Program-made: the position numbers and the translations under genes
Assembly: GCF_033441515.1 (NCBI RefSeq)
Contig: NZ_JAWQJT010000001.1
Span: 2,852,001-2,916,000 of the forward strand
DNA: 64,000 bases
From: Amycolatopsis solani
GTDB taxonomy: Bacteria; Actinomycetota; Actinomycetes; Mycobacteriales; Pseudonocardiaceae
Direction: 5' to 3'
Notes under the pieces: model-generated
The model's database searches: none
Told to the model about the DNA's origin: nothing
Seen by the model: the letters and a program-made list of their open reading frames with translations, nothing else
Shown here: in pieces, positions 1 through 7,251 of the stretch
Numbering within the stretch: position 1 is the stretch's first letter
How the letters are laid out: every line of letters starts with the position of its first letter

Positions 1-17
1 TACTCGTCTTCGCTCAT
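1..17 (-). CDS. Start of second SAV2177-type SAM methyltransferase (cut by window edge)
   Basis: Only the first five codons are present, reading MSEDE leftward from the ATG at 17. They are identical to the first five residues of the methyltransferase at 69-869, and the 40 bases upstream also match that gene's leader. It is therefore almost certainly a tandem paralog whose body lies outside the window. Function is inferred from the paralog only. Confidence 0.6.
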
Positions 18-57
18 CGCGGCTCCCGTGATCAGGGTGTGCACGCGAGAATAGCCG
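18..57 (-). promoter_or_regulatory. Promoter/leader of edge methyltransferase
   Basis: The segment matches the leader of the neighbouring paralog (870-909). It carries a TATTCT -10-like hexamer (48-53) and a GGGAGC ribosome-binding site close to the ATG. It shows that each tandem copy has its own promoter. Confidence 0.45.
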
Positions 58-68
58 GGCCGCGCCGC

Positions 69-869
69 CTAGATCTTCCGCGCCACCAGCGCCAGCCCGC
101 CCGAGCGCTCCGGCGGGTCCTCGAGCGGCTCGTCCGGGCGCCACTCCGGCGTGAACACCACGCCCGGCGGGAGGATCTCGAAGCCCTTCACCAGCGCGGT
201 CAGCTCGTCGGGGGAGCGCAACGTCAACGGCGTCCCGCTCTTCTCGTACAGCGAAACCGACCGCTGGGTCTCTTCGCCCTGCCCTTCCCACGTCCCCGAC
301 GACAGCGCGAGGTAGCTGCCCGGCGCGAGCACGTCCCGGTAACGGCCGATCAGCCCGGCCGGGTCGCGGGAGTCGGGGATGAAGTGCACGAACGCGGCCA
401 TGATGATCATCACCGGCTCACTGAAGTCGATCATCGCTTCGGTGGTCGGGTGCTCCAGCACGTCCTCCGCGTACTCGGCGTCGGCCTGGACCATCGCCGC
501 GTTGTCGTTGTCCTCGAGGACGATCTCGCTGTGCGCGACGGCGATCGGCTCGTTGTCGACGTACACCACCTGCGACGTCGGGTCGACCGCCTGGACGACC
601 TCGTGCACGTGCCCGACGGTCGGCATGCCCGACCCGATGTCGAGGAACTGCCGGACGCCCTGTTCCGCGCCGAACCGCGCGGCGCGGCGCAGCCACGCCC
701 GGTTGGTCAGCGCCATGTGCTGCGCGTTCGGCAGCACACCGATGATCTGGTCGGCGAACATCCGGTCGACGGCGTAGTTGAGCTTCCCGCCGATCATGTA
801 GTCGTACACGCGCGCCGCGTTCGGTCGCTCGAGGTCGATGCCCCGCTTCGCGTGTTCGTCTTCGCTCAT
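69..869 (-). CDS. SAM-dependent methyltransferase, SAV2177/DUF574 family
   Basis: The 266-residue product has the features of the actinobacterial SAV2177 (DUF574, Methyltransf_19) family: an N-terminal RPNAARVYDYMIGGKLNY-type motif, a class I SAM-binding FLDIGSGMPT loop near residue 95, and an acidic YVDNEPI second motif. Members are abundant in actinomycetes, and their substrates are mostly unknown. The next gene on the same strand is a tandem paralog with the same first five residues. The start at 869 is supported by this conservation and by a GGGAGC ribosome-binding site. Confidence 0.85.
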   Translation of the reverse strand: MSEDEHAKRGIDLERPNAARVYDYMIGGKLNYAVDRMFADQIIGVLPNAQHMALTNRAWLRRAARFGAEQGVRQFLDIGSGMPTVGHVHEVVQAVDPTSQVVYVDNEPIAVAHSEIVLEDNDNAAMVQADAEYAEDVLEHPTTEAMIDFSEPVMIIMAAFVHFIPDSRDPAGLIGRYRDVLAPGSYLALSSGTWEGQGEETQRSVSLYEKSGTPLTLRSPDELTALVKGFEILPPGVVFTPEWRPDEPLEDPPERSGGLALVARKI

Positions 870-909
870 CCGCCGCTCCCGGGCTCAGGGTGTGACGGGA
901 GAATAGTCC
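870..909 (-). promoter_or_regulatory. Promoter/leader of SAV2177-type methyltransferase
   Basis: The block is conserved with 18-57. A TATTCT hexamer lies at 900-905 about 30 nt before the start codon, and a GGGAGC ribosome-binding site lies near the ATG. Conservation between tandem copies in otherwise non-coding sequence supports a promoter function. Confidence 0.45.
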
Positions 910-913
910 GGTT

Positions 914-2476
914 TCACAGCAGTGGGGGCACCGCGGCGTCGATGAGGTGCGGACCGGGCTCGGCGAAGGCGCGTTGCAGCTGCTCGGCGAGCTCTTCGGC
1001 GGTGGTCGCGCGTGTCGCGGGGACGCCCATGCCCTCCGCGATCTTCACGAAGTCCATGTCCGGGCGCGAAAGGTCGAGCAGCTCGTTCGCCTTCGGCCCG
1101 CCCGATGCCGCGCCGACGCGCTGCAGCTCCAGCCGCAGGATCGCGTACGCGCGGTTGTTGAGCAGCACCGTCGTGACGTTCAGGTTCTCGCGTGCCTGCG
1201 TCCAGAGCGCGGAGATCGTGTAGAGCGCGCTGCCGTCCGATTGCAGGTTCAGGACGGGACGGTCCCGTCCCGCCACTGCTGCGCCGGTCGCGACCGGCAT
1301 GCCGTAGCCGATCGCGCCGCCGGTCAGCGTCAGCACGTCGTGGCGCGGTGCACCGGCCGTCGCCGCCGGGAGCATCAGGCCGGACGTGTTGGCCTCGTCG
1401 GCGATGATCGCGTTCTCCGGCAGCAGCGCGCCGATGACGTCGACCCAGTTCTGCGGGGTCAGCGGACCGCTCGGCAGCGCGGGCCGGGACGCCGGCGCGA
1501 GCACCGGGTCGGTGTCCGCCGCAACGAGGTCCGCGACCTCGTTCAGCGCCCGCGTGATGTCCTGGCCGACCGACGCGAGCGTGTGCACCTGCGCACCTTC
1601 CGGCGTAAGGTCGCTCGGCTTGCCCGGGTAGGCGAAGAACGACACCGGCGCCTTCGTACCCGCGACGACGAGGTGCTTGATCCCGTCGAGCTGGTAGGTG
1701 ACCTGCTCGGCGAGGTACCCGAGCCGCTCGATCGACGGCAGGCCCGCGCCGCGCTCCAGACGAGACGGGAACGTTTCGACGAAAACCTTCGCGCCGGTCG
1801 CGGCGCCGATCCGGCTCGCCGCGCGCAGACCTTCCTCGCGGCACGCGGATCCGCCGATCAGCAGCGCCACCGGCTCGCCGGCGCCGAACACCGCGGCGAC
1901 GTCCTTGACGGTCGTGGCGTCCACGGCCTGCGGCACCCGCGGCGGGACCGGCGCGCACGTCTCGCCGCCCTCACCCCACGAAGCGTCGGCGGGCAGGATC
2001 AGCGTCGCGACGCGGCCGGGCGCGTCCTGCGCGGCGGCGACAGCGGCAGCGGCGTCCGCCCCGACGTCCTTGGTGTGCTCGGAGCGGCGCACCCAGCCTT
2101 CCAACGAGCCCGCGACGGCCTCGATGTCCGACTCCAGCGGCGCGTCGTACTGCTTGTGGTAGGTCGCGTGATCGCCGACGACGTTGACGATCGGCGTGTG
2201 CGCGCGCCGCGCGTTGTGCAGGTTTGCCAGGCCGTTGCCGAGGCCGGGGCCGAGGTGCAGCAGCGTCGCGGCGGGCTTGTCCGCGATGCGCGCGTAACCG
2301 TCGGCGGCCCCCGTGACGACGCCTTCGAACAGCGCGAGCACGCCCCGCATCTCCGGGACGGTGTCGAGCGCGGCGACGAAGTGCATCTCCGACGTGCCGG
2401 GGTTCGCGAAGCACACCTCGACGCCGGCGTCGACCAGCGTGCGGATCAGGGACTGGGCGCCGTTCATCTCGCTCAT
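914..2476 (-). CDS. ThDP-dependent enzyme, acetolactate synthase/benzoylformate decarboxylase-like
   Basis: This 520-residue thiamine-diphosphate enzyme has the N-terminal Pyr domain with the catalytic Glu51 (ALFEG), a central domain, and a C-terminal PP domain. The ThDP motif runs from SDG at 413 to LLNN at 441; the first Gly of GDG is replaced by Ser. It is annotated in relatives as an acetolactate synthase large subunit, but no small subunit is nearby and the true 2-oxoacid substrate is unknown. It overlaps by 4 nt the upstream FAD oxidase gene, so the two form one operon. Together they could oxidise a 2-hydroxyacid and then decarboxylate or ligate the resulting 2-oxoacid (inference). Confidence 0.82.
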   Translation of the reverse strand: MSEMNGAQSLIRTLVDAGVEVCFANPGTSEMHFVAALDTVPEMRGVLALFEGVVTGAADGYARIADKPAATLLHLGPGLGNGLANLHNARRAHTPIVNVVGDHATYHKQYDAPLESDIEAVAGSLEGWVRRSEHTKDVGADAAAAVAAAQDAPGRVATLILPADASWGEGGETCAPVPPRVPQAVDATTVKDVAAVFGAGEPVALLIGGSACREEGLRAASRIGAATGAKVFVETFPSRLERGAGLPSIERLGYLAEQVTYQLDGIKHLVVAGTKAPVSFFAYPGKPSDLTPEGAQVHTLASVGQDITRALNEVADLVAADTDPVLAPASRPALPSGPLTPQNWVDVIGALLPENAIIADEANTSGLMLPAATAGAPRHDVLTLTGGAIGYGMPVATGAAVAGRDRPVLNLQSDGSALYTISALWTQARENLNVTTVLLNNRAYAILRLELQRVGAASGGPKANELLDLSRPDMDFVKIAEGMGVPATRATTAEELAEQLQRAFAEPGPHLIDAAVPPLL

Positions 2477-3858
2477 GCGGTTCCTTCGGGGAAGAGAACG
2501 CCGGGGTTGAGGATCCCGGCGGGGTCGAAGCTCTGTTTGATCCGGCGCATCAGCTCGATCTTCGCCGGGTCTTCGAGTTCCTGGTGGTAGTGCGCCTTGG
2601 TGCGGCCGAGGCCGTGTTCGCCGGAGATCGCGCCGCCGAGTTCCATCGCGTACGCGAAGATGTCCGTGAGGAGCTGCTTCCGCTTGCCGGTGTCCTTGCA
2701 GAAGATCGCGAGGTGGACGTTGCCGTCGCCGGCGTGGCCGCAGCCGAGCGCGCCGCCGCCCGCGGCCATCGCGAGCTCCCGCGCCTTCGTGATGAACTGC
2801 GGCATCGCGGTGCGCGGCACGACGACGTCGATCACGTCGTCGGCGCCGGCGGCCTTCGCGGTCCAGAACGCCTTTTCGCGGGCTTCGATGAGCTTGCGCG
2901 CGGCGGGGCCTTCGAGGACGTAGACGTCGGTGGCGCCGAGTTCGCCGAGCAGCTCGCCAACGGTCTCGACGTCCTCGTGCAGGCGTCCGTTGTCGCGGTT
3001 TTCCAGCGCCACCACGAGGTAGGCCTCGCTGGTCTCGCGGATCTTGTCCGGGACGCCGAGCTCGAGCTTCTCGTTGTAGACGATCGCCGCCATCGTCAAG
3101 TTGTCGATGTACTCGAGGATGTGCGGCGCGAGACCGCTGGACACGATCGCCGGCACGGCGGCCATGACCTGCCCGAAGTCGCCGAAGGGGGCGAGCACGG
3201 TGGCGCCGTGGGTCAGCCTCGGGTGCAGCTTGACGGTGATCTCGGTCGCCAGCGCGAGGGTGCCTTCGGAGCCGACGATCAGCTGCGTGAGGTCGTAGCC
3301 GGTGGAGATCTTCGACGTCTTGCCGCCGGTGCGCAGGATCTCGCCGGTCGGCAGGACGGCCTGCAGGCCGAGCACGTTGTTGCGGGTGACGCCGTACTTC
3401 ACCGCGCGCATCCCGCCGGCGTTGGTCCCGACGTTCCCGCCGATGCTCGCGCTCAGCTCACCCGGGTAGACGGTGTAGCTCAGCCCGGCTTCGGCGGTCT
3501 TGGCGTCGAGCTCGGCGAGCGTGACGCCGGGCTGCACGACGGCGACGTGGTTCCCGGTGTCGATCTCGAGGACGGCGTTCATGCGCTCGAACGAGATCAG
3601 CAGCCCGTCTTCGCGAGGCCGCGCGGCGCCGGACAGACCGCTCCCGGAGCCGCGCGCGGTCACGGGGACGTTGTGCTCCGAAGCCGCTTTCAGCAGCTCC
3701 GCGACTTCCTCGGCGGTGGCCGGCTTCGCAACGTACGCGGGCTTCTGCGGCTCCGCCGTCAGTGCCTCGTCGTGCGCGTAGTCCTCGGAGATCGCCTCGC
3801 CCGTGAGCAGGTTCTTGTCCCCGACGATCCCGGCCAGCTGTGCCGCCACGTCGCCCAT
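2473..3858 (-). CDS. FAD-binding oxidase, GlcD/D-lactate dehydrogenase family
   Basis: The 461-residue protein has an N-terminal FAD_binding_4 (PCMH/VAO-type) domain with the TARGSGSGLSG and GGNVGTNAGGMRAVKYG motifs, and a C-terminal FAD-oxidase domain with CGHAGDGNVHLAIF and SGEHGLGRTK. These are hallmarks of glycolate oxidase GlcD and D-lactate dehydrogenase enzymes, which oxidise 2-hydroxyacids to 2-oxoacids. A GGAGGAG ribosome-binding site precedes the ATG at 3858. The ThDP enzyme gene overlaps its 3' end by 4 nt. Confidence 0.87.
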   Translation of the reverse strand: MGDVAAQLAGIVGDKNLLTGEAISEDYAHDEALTAEPQKPAYVAKPATAEEVAELLKAASEHNVPVTARGSGSGLSGAARPREDGLLISFERMNAVLEIDTGNHVAVVQPGVTLAELDAKTAEAGLSYTVYPGELSASIGGNVGTNAGGMRAVKYGVTRNNVLGLQAVLPTGEILRTGGKTSKISTGYDLTQLIVGSEGTLALATEITVKLHPRLTHGATVLAPFGDFGQVMAAVPAIVSSGLAPHILEYIDNLTMAAIVYNEKLELGVPDKIRETSEAYLVVALENRDNGRLHEDVETVGELLGELGATDVYVLEGPAARKLIEAREKAFWTAKAAGADDVIDVVVPRTAMPQFITKARELAMAAGGGALGCGHAGDGNVHLAIFCKDTGKRKQLLTDIFAYAMELGGAISGEHGLGRTKAHYHQELEDPAKIELMRRIKQSFDPAGILNPGVLFPEGTA

Positions 3859-3969
3859 CGAGAGTTTCTCCTCCGCGCCGCTGCTGTGGTTACCGCAGCG
3901 TAGTAGATACCGCCGGTACGCCGCTATGAAGGTTTTTCACATTCCGTGCGCGTTCGGTGATCGACTGGT

Positions 3970-4000
3970 TACACTGGCCCGAATTTAGTTCAGACTAAAT
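3970..4000 (+). promoter_or_regulatory. Promoter with palindromic operator for aldo/keto reductase
   Basis: A TACACT -10-like hexamer (3970-3975) is followed at 3983-4000 by a perfect inverted repeat, ATTTAGT-TCAG-ACTAAAT (7-bp arms, 4-nt spacer). It is AT-rich in a GC-rich genome and lies at the expected transcription start. That position fits repression by a TetR- or MarR-type dimer. The regulator is not identified. Confidence 0.55.
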
Positions 4001-4039
4001 CTCTGGCCGGTGGGCGCGAGTGACGGCGAAGCTTCTCCC

Positions 4040-4861
4040 ATGACCTCGACGTACACCTTCGAAGACGGCTTTTCCGTGCACCGGCTCGGTTTCGGCGCCA
4101 TGCGGCTCACCGAATGGGACCACGCGCGCGACGGCGCCGAAGCGGTCGCCCGCCGCGCGGCCGAACTCGGCGTGACGTTCTTCGACACCGCCGACGCCTA
4201 CGACCTGGGCTTGAACGAAGAGCTGCTCGCCCGCGCGCTGCACCCGTACCCGGGACTGCTGGTGGCGACGAAGTGCGGGCACGCGCGTCCGAGCCGGGGC
4301 GAGTGGGTGCCGCTCGGCCGGCCCGAGTACCTGCGGCAGCAGGCCGAACTTTCGCTGCGCCGCTTGCGCGTCGACCGGCTGGAGCTGCTGCAGCTGCACC
4401 GGCTTGACCCGCAGGTGCCGCTCGCCGAGCAGGTGGGCGCGCTCGCTCGCCTGCGGGAGGAAGGGAAGGTCGCCCGGATCGGGCTGTCGGAGGTCGATGT
4501 CGCGCAGCTGGCCGAGGCGCGAGCCATCGCGCCGATCGCGAGCGTGCAGAACCGCTACAACCTGACCGACCGGGCGTCCGAAGACGTCCTCGACTACTGC
4601 GAGCGCGAGGGGATCGCGTTCGTGCCCTGGCTGCCGATCGCACGCGGTGACCACACGACGGCCGGCGGACTGCTCGGGAAGGTCGCGGCCGGGCTCGGCG
4701 CGACACCCGCCCAGGTGTCCCTCGCCTGGTTGCTGCGCCGTTCCTCGGTGGTGATCCCCATTCCCGGCACGTCGTCGATCGCGCACCTCGAAGAAAACTG
4801 CGGTGCCGCGGGAATCGAGCTTTCCGACGACGATTTCGCGCGGCTGGGGGAACTGGCGTGA
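4040..4861 (+). CDS. Aldo/keto reductase
   Basis: The 273-residue product is an NADPH-dependent aldo/keto reductase. It has the catalytic tetrad Asp49 and Tyr54 (FFDTADAYD), Lys78 (ATKCG) and His120 (LQLH), and the cofactor-binding segment IPIPGTSS near the C terminus. The ATG at 4040 is preferred because the family begins near its TYTFEDG segment. A GTG at 4010 in the same frame would add ten unconserved residues and overlap the transcript leader. The substrate is unknown. A strong hairpin follows the stop directly. Confidence 0.88.
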   Translation: MTSTYTFEDGFSVHRLGFGAMRLTEWDHARDGAEAVARRAAELGVTFFDTADAYDLGLNEELLARALHPYPGLLVATKCGHARPSRGEWVPLGRPEYLRQQAELSLRRLRVDRLELLQLHRLDPQVPLAEQVGALARLREEGKVARIGLSEVDVAQLAEARAIAPIASVQNRYNLTDRASEDVLDYCEREGIAFVPWLPIARGDHTTAGGLLGKVAAGLGATPAQVSLAWLLRRSSVVIPIPGTSSIAHLEENCGAAGIELSDDDFARLGELA

Positions 4862-4863
4862 AA

Positions 4864-4897
4864 ACGGCCCGGCCGCGGTTTTCCGCGGCCGGGCCGT
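4864..4897. terminator. Bidirectional hairpin between convergent genes
   Basis: A perfect 15-bp inverted repeat (4864-4878 and 4883-4897) with a TTTT loop begins 2 nt after the reductase stop. It lies between convergent genes and could end transcription from both sides. There is no long T-tract. Confidence 0.75.
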
Positions 4898-4913
4898 CCG
4901 GTTCACGCCTCGG

Positions 4914-5006
4914 TCAGACGAGCCAGCCGATGAAGTGGGCCAGGTGCGCCAGCGCGCCGGAGATGATGTCGTGGCAGTAGTGCGCGTGCTGGACGAACGT
5001 CTGCAT
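4914..5006 (-). CDS. Short His-rich hydrophobic peptide, 30 aa
   Basis: This 30-codon reading frame runs from ATG 5006 to TGA 4914. An excellent AAAGGAG ribosome-binding site (5014-5020) lies 7 nt upstream, and a TTGACA hexamer at 5093-5098 could be its -35 box. The peptide has His at 7, 9, 12, 21 and 24, one Cys at 11, and a hydrophobic C-terminal half ending in Trp-Leu-Val. A hairpin terminator follows 17 nt after the stop. It has no recognised family. It could be a membrane-active or metal-binding peptide (speculative). Confidence 0.6.
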   Translation of the reverse strand: MQTFVQHAHYCHDIISGALAHLAHFIGWLV

Positions 5007-5347
5007 GGAATGGCTCCTTTGGTGACTCAACAATGATTTCCCTGGAGATGCTCCGGTAAGAGCGGAGTCAGGTTTTCACCGTGCCGTCGAGCTGTCAAAG
5101 AGCCATTTTCGGGCGCCGCCGGTATCGCGAATCTTCCCATCCTAAACACGTAATCCCTTCGTGTTCGACGCCGGGGTGCCCGGTTCGGCGGTCAGCCACT
5201 CTGGGTAGCAGGCGAGTCGATCATCACTGTCGGTAGTTCCGGCCTTGATCCGACATCCCGGGTACGCGGGTAGCTCGATGTGGTGATCACCGGCCACGAA
5301 AGGTGAGATCCCGACGATCACCCTTTCGGGTGGCGGCAGGCAAGAAA
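5007..5347. other. Gene-poor spacer with promoter for the small peptide
   Basis: The stretch carries the ribosome-binding site and a TTGACA (5093-5098, minus strand) of the peptide gene, and a weak leader hairpin (CTCCG/CGGAG arms around 5051-5067). No convincing coding frame is seen in the rest. Confidence 0.4.
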
Positions 5348-5388
5348 AAGGGGACGCCGGGTGCGGCATCCGCACCCGGCGTCCCCTT
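5348..5388 (-). terminator. Rho-independent terminator of the aminotransferase operon
   Basis: Perfect 19-bp arms (5348-5366 and 5370-5388) flank a 3-nt loop and are followed on the minus strand by a run of five T residues. The hairpin starts 14 nt after the DUF3830 stop codon. Confidence 0.9.
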
Positions 5389-5402
5389 GGGGGAGAACGG
5401 AA

Positions 5403-5900
5403 TCAGGCTCGCGCGAACGAGAGCGTCTCGCCCTCGACGCCCCCCAGCCACAGGTCCTGCGCGGCCGCCGCCATCTCGGCCAAGCCCTCCTCGATCGTGG
5501 CGAACACGTTGCCGGGCACCCAGCCCGCGTCACCGTTGATCAGCAGGTTGTTGCGCCCGTAGAAGATCGCGAGGTCGGTCGCGCCCTGGTCGCTGTGGGC
5601 CTCGCTGCCGTCGTCGTAGCCGTACGCCGGGTTGCCGATCTCCCAGGCCTCGAAGCCGAAGTACACGACGTCACCCGGGATCGGCGTGATCGTCGGGTTC
5701 TCCCGCCCGGGCTTCGGCTCCGCGAACGGCGGCACGAGCGTGTAGACCTCGTTGCGCGCGTACTTCGCGTGGTAGGCGGAGCCGCTCTGCGGCAGCGCGT
5801 CCCACACCGCGCGGCACGTCCGCGGCGCTTCGTCGTCCAGCAGCCGGGCCCGGCAGGAGACGCCGCGCTTGTCGAGGGTGATCGTGATGTACCGGGCCAT
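5403..5900 (-). CDS. DUF3830 family protein
   Basis: The 165-residue protein resembles the DUF3830 family, which is predicted to adopt a cyclophilin-like fold and has no settled function. It begins MARYITITLDKRGV and contains the typical IPGDVVYFGFE and HSDQGATDLAIFYGRNN segments. The start at 5900 leaves a 2-nt gap after the aminotransferase stop, so it is the second gene of that operon. Members are often found beside amidases and aminotransferases. A longer in-frame extension to 6269 lies inside the aminotransferase gene and is rejected. Confidence 0.82.
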   Translation of the reverse strand: MARYITITLDKRGVSCRARLLDDEAPRTCRAVWDALPQSGSAYHAKYARNEVYTLVPPFAEPKPGRENPTITPIPGDVVYFGFEAWEIGNPAYGYDDGSEAHSDQGATDLAIFYGRNNLLINGDAGWVPGNVFATIEEGLAEMAAAAQDLWLGGVEGETLSFARA

Positions 5901-5902
5901 GC

Positions 5903-7159
5903 TCAGCTCCCCGTGACCGACGCGACGACCTCGCCCCAGATGCGCAGCGCGTCGTCGACCTGCTCGGCGTTGACGACCAGCGGCGGCACCATGCGGACGA
6001 CGTTCATGTACGGCCCGCAGGTGAGCAGCAGCAGGCCGTTCTTCGACGCGGTCTGCTGCGCGGCGGCCGCGGTGGCGGCGTCCGGCTCGCCGTCGGCGGT
6101 GGTGAACTCCAAGCCGACCAGCAGGCCGAGCCCGCGGACCTCGCCGATCGACGGCGTCTTGTCCGCGATCACGCGCGCGCCCTCGAGCAGCTGGCGCCCG
6201 CGCTCGGCGGCGTTCTCCACCAGGTTCTCCTGCTGGATGACCTCGAGCGTCGCGATCGCCGCCGCGCACGAAACGGCGTTGCCGCCGTACGTGCCACCCT
6301 GCGAACCCGGGAACGCCTTCGCCATCAGCTCCTGCGACGCGGCGATGCCGGACAGCGGGAAGCCACTCGCCAGGCCCTTCGCGATGAGCACGATGTCGGG
6401 CGAGACGTCGAAGTGGTCGTGTCCCCAGAACTTGCCGGTGCGGCCGAAGCCGGTCTGGATCTCGTCGAGGACCAGCAGGATGCCGTGCCGGTCCGCGCGC
6501 TCGCGCAGGCCCGCCATGAACTCCGTGTTCGCCGGGACGTACCCGCCCTCGCCGAGCACCGGCTCGACGAAGATCGCGGCGGTCTCGTTCGGCGCGCTGA
6601 CCGTCTGGAACAGGTAGTCCAGCTCGCGCAGCGCGAACTTCGTCGCGGTCTGCTCGTCCCAGCCGTAGTGGTAGGCGTACGGGAACGGCGCGACGTGCAC
6701 GCCTGCCATCAGCGGACCGATGCCGGCGCTGAACCGCGTGCCGGACGTCGTCATCGACGCCGCCGCGACGGTCCGGCCGTGGAAGCCGCCCTGCATGACG
6801 ATGACGTTCGGGCGCTTCGTCGCCTGCCGCGCGAGCCGCAACGCCGCTTCGACGGCTTCGCTGCCCGAGTTCGCGTAGAAGAGCGAGTCGAGTCCGCTCG
6901 GCAGGACGTCGCCGAGGCGCTTGGTGAGCTCGAGCAGGGGCTGGTGCATCACCGTCGTGTACTGCCCGTGGACGAGCTTGCCGATCTGCTCCTGCGCCGC
7001 GCGCACGACGTGCGGGTGGCAGTGCCCGGTGCTCGTGACGCCGATGCCTGCGGTGAAGTCGAGGTGGCGTTTGCCGTCGACGTCGTAGAGGTAAACCCCT
7101 TCACCGTGGTCGACCACGACGGGCGTTGCCTGCTTGAGCAGCGGAGATAGCTGGGCCAT
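5903..7159 (-). CDS. Class III aminotransferase (4-aminobutyrate type)
   Basis: This 418-residue PLP enzyme has the class III signature: LVLDEIQTGFGRTG with the PLP-contacting Asp, and the Schiff-base Lys in LIAKGLASGFPLSG. It is in the GABA/omega-amino acid aminotransferase group and would convert a terminal amine to a semialdehyde. It diverges from a succinate-semialdehyde dehydrogenase-like gene across a shared operator, which supports a coupled amine-to-semialdehyde-to-acid route. The exact amino donor cannot be read from sequence. Confidence 0.88.
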   Translation of the reverse strand: MAQLSPLLKQATPVVVDHGEGVYLYDVDGKRHLDFTAGIGVTSTGHCHPHVVRAAQEQIGKLVHGQYTTVMHQPLLELTKRLGDVLPSGLDSLFYANSGSEAVEAALRLARQATKRPNVIVMQGGFHGRTVAAASMTTSGTRFSAGIGPLMAGVHVAPFPYAYHYGWDEQTATKFALRELDYLFQTVSAPNETAAIFVEPVLGEGGYVPANTEFMAGLRERADRHGILLVLDEIQTGFGRTGKFWGHDHFDVSPDIVLIAKGLASGFPLSGIAASQELMAKAFPGSQGGTYGGNAVSCAAAIATLEVIQQENLVENAAERGRQLLEGARVIADKTPSIGEVRGLGLLVGLEFTTADGEPDAATAAAAQQTASKNGLLLLTCGPYMNVVRMVPPLVVNAEQVDDALRIWGEVVASVTGS

Positions 7160-7195
7160 GGCAGCGTGCTCCTAGGTCGGTTGAGCGGGTTGTCG

Positions 7196-7207
7196 ATTGT
7201 TGACAAT
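7196..7207. promoter_or_regulatory. GntR-type operator, copy 1
   Basis: The imperfectly centred palindrome ATTGT-TG-ACAAT lies in the 92-bp divergent region between the aminotransferase and dehydrogenase genes. The same 12-mer occurs at 13047-13058, and a fully palindromic version occurs at 12128-12139. It is inferred to bind the FCD-type GntR regulator at 10639-11358. Confidence 0.65.
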
Positions 7208-7251
7208 ATCCATAGCATGGCCCTCGGGACAACACGTGAGGAGCAGTCGGG

